NCBI GenBank assembly: GCA_023417985.1
Contig: JAEZDV010000188.1
Location: 1-17,853, forward strand
Source: Actinomycetes bacterium
GTDB taxonomy: Bacteria > Actinomycetota > Actinomycetes > Mycobacteriales > Mycobacteriaceae
Reading direction: 5' to 3'
Length of the DNA stretch: 17,853 nucleotides
The stretch's first letter is position 1. Every line of letters begins with the position of its first letter. The notes under the pieces were generated by a model, which had not been told where the DNA came from, searched no databases, and saw only the letters and a list, made by a program, of their open reading frames with translations. Shown piece after piece: positions 7,669 to 13,986 of this stretch. The translations under genes were made by a program, and so were the position numbers.

Positions 7669-8319
7669 TCACCCACCCCGGGTCAGTTCCGCAGCTCGCC
7701 GCAGGTCGCCGACGAGTGACCGCAGGGCATCGTCACGGCCCGACCGGGCGCGCAGAACCGCCGACGGATGAATGGTGACCACCACCGACGGATCCCGGCC
7801 GGCGTGGAACTCGCCGGGTAGGCGCAATATCTCGCCGCGGTGTTCGGTGAGCTTGAACCCGTTTCCCAGCAACGCTTGCGCCGCACTGGCACCGAGGCAT
7901 ACGACCACCTCGGGGCGTATCGCGTCGAGTTCGGCAAGCAGCCAGGGTCGGCACGCCGCGATCTGACCACCGGACGGCTTCTTGTGGATCCGGCGTCGGC
8001 CGTTCGCCGACCGATCGAAGCGGAAGTGTTTGACGGCGTTGGTCGTATAGACCGAATCGCGGTCGATGCCTGCCTGTTCGAGTGCCTTGTCGAGCAGATA
8101 GCCCGCCGGTCCGACGAACGGCTCTCCGGCGCGATCCTCCTGGTCGCCGGGCTGCTCACCGACGAGCAGCAGGCGCGCGCCCTCCGGTCCGGCGCCGAAC
8201 ACGGTGCGATCGGCCGCCTTGTACAGATCGCACCCGCGGCACTTGCGTGCCGCGGCCGCGAGGGCGGGCAGCTCTCGGGTATCGGGGAGGTACTCCTGAG
8301 CACCGGGATAGATCACCAC
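7669..8319 (-). CDS. udgX: UdgX family uracil-DNA binding protein (uracil-DNA glycosylase superfamily)
   Basis: This 216-residue protein closely resembles mycobacterial UdgX. It has motif GEQPGD at residues 54-59 and the diagnostic insertion RRRIHKKP at 108-115, whose His112 corresponds to the histidine that bonds covalently to the abasic sugar after uracil excision. It also has an IHPSAVLR loop at 183-190. Cysteines C27-x2-C30, C123 and C141 are placed to hold the 4Fe-4S cluster of this superfamily. UdgX removes uracil from DNA and stays attached, shielding the site until further repair. The start is GTG (GTG GTG ATC) with a GGAGG-rich stretch about 12 bases upstream; a second GTG follows immediately. 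The gene lies 82 bases after fetB on the same strand. The identification is strong; activity of this copy is inferred. Confidence 0.93.
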   Translation of the reverse strand: MVIYPGAQEYLPDTRELPALAAAARKCRGCDLYKAADRTVFGAGPEGARLLLVGEQPGDQEDRAGEPFVGPAGYLLDKALEQAGIDRDSVYTTNAVKHFRFDRSANGRRRIHKKPSGGQIAACRPWLLAELDAIRPEVVVCLGASAAQALLGNGFKLTEHRGEILRLPGEFHAGRDPSVVVTIHPSAVLRARSGRDDALRSLVGDLRRAAELTRGG

Positions 8320-8401
8320 GCCGACGGAATCCCCCCTCCCGGTGCAGGTCCACGACCGCCGTACGAGGGGGGTGGAACGGGCGCTCTGCCGAATCGGCGC
8401 A

Positions 8402-9157
8402 TCACCCGGGCACGACCGGTCGATGACCGACGGTACGACCCAGACCGAGAGCGACCAGGACGGCGGTGATCGATCCGGCCGCCATGATGGCGGCGAGCAC
8501 CACCACCTGGAATCTTCCCGCTTCCACAGGTGACAGTCCTCCGAAGATCGCGCCGACGAAGGCGCCCGGGAGAGTCACCAGGCCCGTCGTCTTCGTCTGA
8601 TCGGTCGGCGGAATCATCGCCGCATGCACCGCGAGTCGCGCATGCTCGGCGGTGGCTTGCCGCATCGTCGCGCCCAGCGCGAGCCACCCCTCGACCTCGA
8701 GCCATCGGTCGGCGACGATCTCGTGGAAACGCCGTCCCGCGAGAGCCGCGACGGTCATCGCGTTGCCGACGACGATCCCGCCCAACGCCAGCGCGTAGCG
8801 GGGCGTCGCCTCCACCGCGCCGCTGACGAAGATCACGGCGAGGGCCACACCCACCCCCAGCAGCATGGATCCTGCGACGATAGCCACGACCCGCACACTG
8901 CTCCCCACGCGGCGCGCCGCGGTCCATCCTCCGACCGAGAACATGACGAGGAGAACGACGCCCACCCACCTCGCGTCGGTGATGACTCCGGTGAGCACGA
9001 CGCTGATGACCGCGAGTTGGAGTCCGCCGCGCGCCAGGGCGTACAGCGACGCGAATCTGTGCGGCACCCCGAACAGCCACAACACGGAGGTGGTCACCGC
9101 GGCGAGCGCGAGGACACCGATCAGTGTGCGGAGCAGTACCTCGGGGTCGTCGATCAT
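8402..9157 (-). CDS. fetB: FetB/UPF0014 family iron export permease
   Basis: This 251-residue polytopic membrane protein has about seven hydrophobic helices. The family signature is clear: GGIVVGNAMT (about 126-135), MRQATAEHARLAVHAAMIPPTDQTKTTGLVTLPG (read in parts, 165-198) and GGLSPVEAGRFQ (206-217). In E. coli FetB pairs with the ATPase FetA to export iron during oxidative stress; related plant and bacterial proteins are linked to aluminium tolerance. No FetA-type ATPase gene is in the window, so the partner is elsewhere or absent. I chose the ATG at 9157 because the protein then starts where the family normally does. A longer in-frame start at 9229 would add 24 Arg-rich residues and run into the divergent gene. 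No ribosome-binding site is visible before 9157. Confidence 0.85.
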   Translation of the reverse strand: MIDDPEVLLRTLIGVLALAAVTTSVLWLFGVPHRFASLYALARGGLQLAVISVVLTGVITDARWVGVVLLVMFSVGGWTAARRVGSSVRVVAIVAGSMLLGVGVALAVIFVSGAVEATPRYALALGGIVVGNAMTVAALAGRRFHEIVADRWLEVEGWLALGATMRQATAEHARLAVHAAMIPPTDQTKTTGLVTLPGAFVGAIFGGLSPVEAGRFQVVVLAAIMAAGSITAVLVALGLGRTVGHRPVVPG

Positions 9158-9218
9158 CGCAGACGAGCGTATCGACCCGGGCGTGCCGGAGGGGCGCCAT
9201 GCGCGATACGGTCGGAGT

Positions 9219-9989
9219 ATGGCACGCAAGACCGCTGTCCGCCGTCAGGAACCCGAGTCCGACAACTACCTCTACGAGCCGACCGAGCGCAGGATCCGGG
9301 GGCAATGGTTCGATCGGACGATCGTCGACAGCGACCGTGCACTGCTGGTGTGGGCTCCGGGCAAGCCGGTGCCGTTCTATGCGTTTCCCCGCGACGACGT
9401 CCGTCTCGATCTGATCGGTGCGTCGCGGTCCCCGAGTCGGAGCCGCCCGGACGTGTGGCAGTGGTACGACGTGACGGTGGGTGATCTTCGCGCGTACTCG
9501 GCTGTCTACCAGCTCGACGTCGAGGGCCTCGACGATCGTCTGGTGTTCCAGTGGTTCCGCCACGGCGAGACCGGGCCGGGTGACGACGTGGACGAGGGCG
9601 AACGCTGGTTCGAGGAGGAAACCGAAGTGTTCACGCATCCACGCGATCCGCACCATCGGGTCGATGCCCTGCGCAGCGGGCGTCACGTGCGAGTCCGAAT
9701 CGGCGGCACCACCGTCGGTGACACCCGCAATCCGGTGCTCGTGTTCGAGACGGGCCTACCGACCCGCTACTACCTGCCACCCGGCGACGTCGACTTCTCG
9801 GTCCTCGAGGAGTCCGACAGGCGGACGAGTTGCCCCTACAAGGGGACCGCGCGGTACTGGTCGTTCGTCGGGCAGCCTCACGCGGAGAACGTCGCGTGGT
9901 CGTATCCCGAACCGTTCGCCGCCGTCGCGGACATCGAAGGTTACCTGTGCTTCTACGATGACGCGGCCGAGATCACCGTCGAGGACTGA
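9219..9989 (+). CDS. DUF427 domain protein
   Basis: This 256-residue protein ends with a clear DUF427 domain (Pfam PF04248), about residues 156-248: VRVRIGGTTVGDT, TRYYLPPGDVDFSVLEES, the hallmark SCPYKGTARYWSF (204-216) and a YPEPFAAVADIEGYLCFYDD end. Residues 25-115 look like a diverged first copy of the same fold (TIVDSDRALLVW, PFYAFPRDDVRLDLI), so this is probably a tandem-domain form. The biochemical role of the family is unknown; the fold is a small beta-barrel. The chosen ATG at 9219 has GGAG too close to act as a normal ribosome-binding site, while GATACG at 9205-9210 could be a -10 box giving a nearly leaderless message. The gene is divergent from fetB with 61 bases between. Confidence 0.82.
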   Translation: MARKTAVRRQEPESDNYLYEPTERRIRGQWFDRTIVDSDRALLVWAPGKPVPFYAFPRDDVRLDLIGASRSPSRSRPDVWQWYDVTVGDLRAYSAVYQLDVEGLDDRLVFQWFRHGETGPGDDVDEGERWFEEETEVFTHPRDPHHRVDALRSGRHVRVRIGGTTVGDTRNPVLVFETGLPTRYYLPPGDVDFSVLEESDRRTSCPYKGTARYWSFVGQPHAENVAWSYPEPFAAVADIEGYLCFYDDAAEITVED

Positions 9990-10001
9990 CTCGGTAACAA
10001 C

Positions 10002-10020
10002 ATTCTCATCAAAAGAGAAT
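10002..10020. promoter_or_regulatory. Candidate TetR operator (ATTCTC-N7-GAGAAT)
   Basis: A 19-base imperfect palindrome, ATTCTC atcaaaa GAGAAT, has perfect 6-base arms. It lies just upstream of the tetR promoter and about 40 bases before the tetR ATG, in an AT-rich stretch that stands out from the surrounding GC-rich DNA. TetR-family proteins usually bind such sites as one or two dimers and repress their own operon. Assignment is by position and symmetry only. Confidence 0.5.
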
Positions 10021-10025
10021 AATAT

Positions 10026-10053
10026 TTGCGTCGGAAGATATTTGCACTAATGT
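10026..10053 (+). promoter_or_regulatory. Probable promoter of the tetR-DHA2 operon
   Basis: TTGCGT at 10026-10031 and TAATGT at 10048-10053 are good -35 and -10 boxes with a 16-base spacer. Transcription would begin at about 10060-10062, at or next to the tetR ATG at 10062. This agrees with the lack of any ribosome-binding site and suggests a leaderless message. An 8-base direct repeat ATATTTGC at 10022-10029 and 10038-10045 (16-base period) spans the same region and may be another regulator contact. Confidence 0.5.
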
Positions 10054-10061
10054 AATTCTTC

Positions 10062-10745
10062 ATGACTGCAGTGGGGCCTCGGGCCGTGGATGCGAAAGGC
10101 TCCCATCGCGAGCGCAAGCGAGCACGCACCTGGGCCGCGATCCATCTCGCGGCAGCCGAATCCGCTGCCCTGCACGACCGGCTCGCAGACGTCACCGTCG
10201 AAGCCGTGGCCGAGCAGGCCGAGATCTCCCCGCGCACCTTCTTCAACTACTTCAAGTCCAAGGAAGACGCCGTCCTCGGCCAGCAGTCACCGGTGATGCA
10301 CGACGAGATCGCCGACGGCTTCCACATCGAAGCGGGCGACGACCTCGTCGAGAAGGTCGCGTTTCTCCTGCTCGCGGTGTTCCGCACTTCCGTCCACCGG
10401 CTCATCACCTACAGCGATTACGTCACGCTGCTCGACCGCCACCCCGAACTGACACGCCGGCGACTCCAGCACATCGATGCCGTGGAGGCGCTCGTTGCAG
10501 ACCTCGTCACCGCGCGGCTCGCCGAGTCGCAGGTTCGGAGTTTCCCCCTGCCCGGACACGCGGGAAGCACAGGACAGACGGGTCGGACCATCGAGGAGAC
10601 CGCGCATCTCCTCGTGACGGTCGCCGGTGCCGTGATGCGCACCGCGATGCGGCCCGTGCTCGACCTACAGGGTGGCACCGAAGGCGACGCCGATGCGATC
10701 CTCCGTCGCACCTGCGCGCTGTTCAGGCAGGTCACGCGCCCATGA
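10062..10745 (+). CDS. TetR/AcrR family transcriptional regulator
   Basis: This 227-residue protein has an N-terminal TetR DNA-binding domain (about 18-70). The helix-turn-helix VTVEAVAEQAEISPRTFFNYFKSKEDAVL has the family's characteristic FFNYFKSKE end. The remainder is an all-helical ligand and dimerisation domain with low conservation. Its stop overlaps the start of the DHA2 exporter (ATGA, 10742-10745), a standard repressor-efflux pump arrangement. It therefore most likely represses the operon until a toxic substrate binds. ATG 10062 lacks a Shine-Dalgarno sequence and probably starts a leaderless transcript. The ligand is unknown. Confidence 0.92.
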   Translation: MTAVGPRAVDAKGSHRERKRARTWAAIHLAAAESAALHDRLADVTVEAVAEQAEISPRTFFNYFKSKEDAVLGQQSPVMHDEIADGFHIEAGDDLVEKVAFLLLAVFRTSVHRLITYSDYVTLLDRHPELTRRRLQHIDAVEALVADLVTARLAESQVRSFPLPGHAGSTGQTGRTIEETAHLLVTVAGAVMRTAMRPVLDLQGGTEGDADAILRRTCALFRQVTRP

Positions 10746-12313
10746 GAGCCGGCGTCTCACCATCGCGCGACGGCATCGCATTCGACCGCCGGACAATCGC
10801 TTTCATCTTCGCCGGGTTGATGGCGACCATGCTCGTCGCCTCGCTCAACCAGACCGTCCTCAACCCGGCGCTGCCCACCATCGTCGGTGAACTCCACGGG
10901 GTCGACAAGATGCTGTGGATCGTCACGGCGTACATCCTCGCGTCCACTGTCACGATGCCGATCTACGGAAAGCTCGGAGATCTGTTCGGCCGCAAGCCCC
11001 TTCTGATGACCGCCCTGACGATCTTCCTGGTGGGCTCGACCATCAGCGCGTTCGCCGGAGACATCACCTGGCTGATCGTCGGTCGCGCCGTCCAGGGCGC
11101 AGGTGGTGGCGGACTGATGGTGTTGTCGCAGGCCACCGTCGCCGACGTCATTCCGGCGCGGCAACGCGGCAGATACCTCGGCATCATGAGCAGCGTCTTC
11201 GCGGTGTCCTCGGTCGCCGGCCCCCTCCTCGGCGGATGGTTCACCGAGGGCCCGGGATGGCGCTGGGTGTTCTACATCAACCTCCCGCTGGGCGTTCTCG
11301 CCCTCATAGCGGTGGCGGTGTTCCTCCGGCTTCCGGCGACTCGCAGATCGAATCCCCGCATCGACATCGCCGGGATGACCGTGCTCTCGCTCGCCACGAC
11401 TCTTCTCGTCCTCGTCGCGACGTGGGGCGGGTCCCGGTACCCGTGGAGTTCGCCCGTCGTGCTCGGTCTCATCGCAGCCACACTCGCCCTGGCAGTTCTG
11501 TTCCTGTTCATCGAGAGCCGGGTGCCCGAACCGATCCTGCCGCTGCACCTGTTCCGGGACCGCAACTTCGACGTGACCACCCTCGCCGGGCTCCTCAACA
11601 GTGTCGCGCTGTTCGGCGTCGCGGCGTACATGCCCACCTACCTGCAGATGGTCGCGGGCCGCAGTGCGATGGTCGCGGGCCTACTGATGTTTCCGATGAT
11701 GGGTTCGATGCTGGCGACCTCGACTCTGACGGGACGCCTGGTGAGCCGCACAGGACGCTACAAAGTGACCCCCATCGTCGGCTCCGTGCTCGTCGCGGTC
11801 GCGATGATGTTGCTGTCCCTGCTCACCGTCGACACGCCGATATGGGTGCTCTGCTGCTTCCTTGCCGTCCTCGGAACCGGGCTGGGCGCATCCATGCAGA
11901 TCATGGTGCTCGTCGTGCAGAACTCCTTCCCGGTCGAAGAGGTCGGTACCGCGACGGCGGGCAACAACTACTTCCGTCAGATCGGGGCGACCCTCGGCTC
12001 GGCCGTGGTCGGCAGCGTGTTCGCAAGCAGGCTGAGCGTCCTTCTCCTCGAGCGCGTCCCGGAAGGACAGATCTCGGGAGAGGGCGCCAACTCCCTCACA
12101 CCGACCGTCGTGCACGCGTTGCCCGACGCCGTGAAGCAGCCGATCATCGAGTCGTACAACGACGCTCTGACGCCGATCTACCTGGTGATCGGCCCGCTCG
12201 CGTCGGTCGCGGCGATACTGCTGTGCTTCGTCGTCGAGAAGCCCCTCGCGACGACCGTCACGCGACGTACGGACCGGGTGCTCAGCGACCCGGCAGCCAG
12301 CCCATCGCCTTGA
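10742..12313 (+). CDS. DHA2 family MFS multidrug exporter (14 TM, EmrB/QacA type)
   Basis: This 523-residue transporter has about 14 membrane helices. Motif A, GKLGDLFGRKPLL, is at residues 76-88; motif C, SSVAGPLLGG, is at 156-165, followed by WRWVFYINLP (173-182). It should pump drugs or other toxic compounds out by proton antiport. In helix 1 the usual LD-x-T-x-(x)-x-ALP sequence reads LNQTVLNPALP, with Asn36 where the family normally has Asp. An extracellular loop before the last helix (about 440-475) carries the EGQISGEGANS segment. The start overlaps the tetR stop by 4 bases. The 3' end overlaps the convergent gabD2 by 32 bases (12282-12313). The substrate cannot be predicted. Confidence 0.92.
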   Translation: MRAGVSPSRDGIAFDRRTIAFIFAGLMATMLVASLNQTVLNPALPTIVGELHGVDKMLWIVTAYILASTVTMPIYGKLGDLFGRKPLLMTALTIFLVGSTISAFAGDITWLIVGRAVQGAGGGGLMVLSQATVADVIPARQRGRYLGIMSSVFAVSSVAGPLLGGWFTEGPGWRWVFYINLPLGVLALIAVAVFLRLPATRRSNPRIDIAGMTVLSLATTLLVLVATWGGSRYPWSSPVVLGLIAATLALAVLFLFIESRVPEPILPLHLFRDRNFDVTTLAGLLNSVALFGVAAYMPTYLQMVAGRSAMVAGLLMFPMMGSMLATSTLTGRLVSRTGRYKVTPIVGSVLVAVAMMLLSLLTVDTPIWVLCCFLAVLGTGLGASMQIMVLVVQNSFPVEEVGTATAGNNYFRQIGATLGSAVVGSVFASRLSVLLLERVPEGQISGEGANSLTPTVVHALPDAVKQPIIESYNDALTPIYLVIGPLASVAAILLCFVVEKPLATTVTRRTDRVLSDPAASPSP

Positions 12314-13835
12314 CGAGCGGGGGCAGCATCTTGGCCCAGACCCGCCTCGGAAGACCACGCGGGCCGTCGAGGTTCAGGATCCGGGTGACGGCCACGGTCT
12401 GCGACTCGGTGTACTTGAGCAGCCCTTCGGCACCGTGGCGACGGCCCACGCCCGAGATTCCCATCCCGCCCATCGGCGCATCCATGCTGCCCCACGCCGG
12501 CGCATACCCCTCGTCGACATTCACTGTTCCGGCGCGCACCTTTGCCGCGATCGCCTCACCCTGCGCCTTGGACGCCGCCCATACGGAGGCGTTGAGCCCG
12601 TACTCCGTGTCGTTCGCACGCCGGATCGCGTCCTCGACGTCGTCCACCTGATACACCGACACGACGGGACCGAAGGTTTCGTCGCGGTAGCACTCGGCGT
12701 CTTCGGGGACGTCGGTGAGCACGGTCGGTTCGTAGAACAGCGGGCCGAGGTCGGGACGGGCCTTGCCGCCCGCCACCAGCGTCGCACCCTTCGCCACCGC
12801 GTCGTCGACGTGGCCGGAGACCGTTTTGACCTGGGTTTCGTTGACGAGGCAGCCCATCTCGGTGTCGAAGTCGTACGAGGGGCCGAGCGTGATCGCACGC
12901 ACCCGGTCACCGAACATTCGCAGGAACTCCGGCGCGATCGACTTCTCGACGTAGATGCGTTCGATCGAGATGCACAGCTGCCCGGAGTTCGAGTAGCACG
13001 CCCGCACAGCCGCGTCGGTGACCTTGCGCAGGTTCGCTCCTGCGGTGACGATCATCGGGTTCTTGCCACCGAGTTCGGCGGAGAACCCGATCAGGCGCCG
13101 GCCTGCCTGTTCGGCCAGCAGCCGGCCGGTCTGCGAGGAACCCGTGAACATCAGGTAGTCGGTGTGCTCGACGATCGCCGTGCCCACCACCGATCCGGGT
13201 CCGGGCACCACCGCGAACACGTCGCGCGGCACACCTGCCTCGTACAGCAGTTCGGCGACTGCGAGCGCGCAGTAGGGCGTCTGGCTGTCGGGCTTGAGCA
13301 CCACCGCGTTACCCGCGAGCAGCGCGGGAATTGCATCGGACACCGCCAGGGTCATCGGGTAGTTCCACGGCGCGATGACGCCGATGACGCCCTTCGGATG
13401 GTGGAGCACGGTGGTCTTCGTCAGACCTGGGAGCATGCCGGTCGCACGCCGGGGCTCGAGCAGTTTCGGCGCGACCCGCGCGTAGTGGCGCGCAGTCATC
13501 GAGATGTCGAGCACTTCTTCCTGGGCGGAGGTGCGGGACTTTCCGGTTTCCGCCTGAGCCATGTCCATCAACTCGGCGCGCCGCTCGAAGACCAGGTCGC
13601 GGTAGCGAAGGATGATCTCGGCGCGCTCGGCGACGGGCATCCGCGCCCACGCCGCCTGCGCGAGCCGGGCGCGCGCGATGGCGGCCTTCGCGTCGTCGGC
13701 CGTCCCGACGGGAACGGTCGCGATCTCCCGTCCGGTGAACGCTTCGACGACGGGCCGAGTGGGCCGGTCCGCGGCATCGGGAATGGCGATCAGATCGGCG
13801 AGCCGCGCGAAGATCGCAGCGCTCGGAGCAGGCAT
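12282..13835 (-). CDS. gabD2: Succinate-semialdehyde dehydrogenase (NADP+), GabD2 type
   Basis: This 517-residue aldehyde dehydrogenase superfamily protein closely resembles mycobacterial GabD2 over its whole length, starting MPAPSA and ending with the LPGR tail. Catalytic features are APWNYP with N158, FSAELGGKNP with E254, and the nucleophile C288 in SNSGQLCIS. VLKPDSQTP (about 179-187) is the cofactor-binding segment. The enzyme oxidises succinic semialdehyde to succinate in the GABA shunt or the alternative route from 2-oxoglutarate. Related enzymes in this branch can take other aldehydes, so the substrate is inferred. ATG 13835 has AGGGG seven bases upstream. It is divergent from the acyl-CoA ligase with a 151-base gap. 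Its last 32 bases overlap the convergent exporter gene. Confidence 0.9.
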   Translation of the reverse strand: MPAPSAAIFARLADLIAIPDAADRPTRPVVEAFTGREIATVPVGTADDAKAAIARARLAQAAWARMPVAERAEIILRYRDLVFERRAELMDMAQAETGKSRTSAQEEVLDISMTARHYARVAPKLLEPRRATGMLPGLTKTTVLHHPKGVIGVIAPWNYPMTLAVSDAIPALLAGNAVVLKPDSQTPYCALAVAELLYEAGVPRDVFAVVPGPGSVVGTAIVEHTDYLMFTGSSQTGRLLAEQAGRRLIGFSAELGGKNPMIVTAGANLRKVTDAAVRACYSNSGQLCISIERIYVEKSIAPEFLRMFGDRVRAITLGPSYDFDTEMGCLVNETQVKTVSGHVDDAVAKGATLVAGGKARPDLGPLFYEPTVLTDVPEDAECYRDETFGPVVSVYQVDDVEDAIRRANDTEYGLNASVWAASKAQGEAIAAKVRAGTVNVDEGYAPAWGSMDAPMGGMGISGVGRRHGAEGLLKYTESQTVAVTRILNLDGPRGLPRRVWAKMLPPLVKAMGWLPGR

Positions 13836-13938
13836 AGGACACCCCTACCGGTGAGTAGTTCTCGGAGTTACACCAAACGTACCCCTGCGCAGTGGCCGCT
13901 GTCACAACCGCCCGCACGCGCAGGCACTTGCGCTCGTC

Positions 13939-13952
13939 GCCCGAAATCGGGC
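13939..13952. promoter_or_regulatory. Palindrome upstream of the acyl-CoA ligase gene, candidate operator
   Basis: GCCCGA-AA-TCGGGC is a perfect 6-base inverted repeat around two bases. It lies in the gabD2/acyl-CoA ligase intergenic region and abuts the place where the -35 box of the ligase promoter should be (about 13951-13957). It could be a repressor site for the ligase. No known consensus was matched, and in GC-rich DNA short palindromes also occur by chance. Confidence 0.35.
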
Positions 13953-13973
13953 ATGTCTCACGTCCCGGCTTCC

Positions 13974-13979
13974 TAGACT
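13974..13979 (+). promoter_or_regulatory. -10 box of the acyl-CoA ligase gene, probable leaderless start
   Basis: TAGACT matches the actinobacterial -10 consensus. With the usual 7-base distance, transcription starts at 13986-13987, that is, at the ATG (13987). No ribosome-binding site precedes the ATG, which agrees with a leaderless message. The -35 region is weak. Confidence 0.45.
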
Positions 13980-13986
13980 TGCGGAT

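Noticed and set aside
8388..8398. Short palindrome GCCGAATCGGC between fetB and udgX
   Set aside because: Only five-base arms, no match to an SOS box or other known operator, and such repeats are frequent at this GC content.
9199..9414. ATG at 9199 with a GGAGGGG upstream as an alternative start near the DUF427 gene
   Set aside because: It is out of frame with the DUF427 domain and encodes no recognisable protein.
12435..13976. 513-codon plus-strand open frame opposite gabD2
   Set aside because: Antisense shadow of a clear aldehyde dehydrogenase; no family features.
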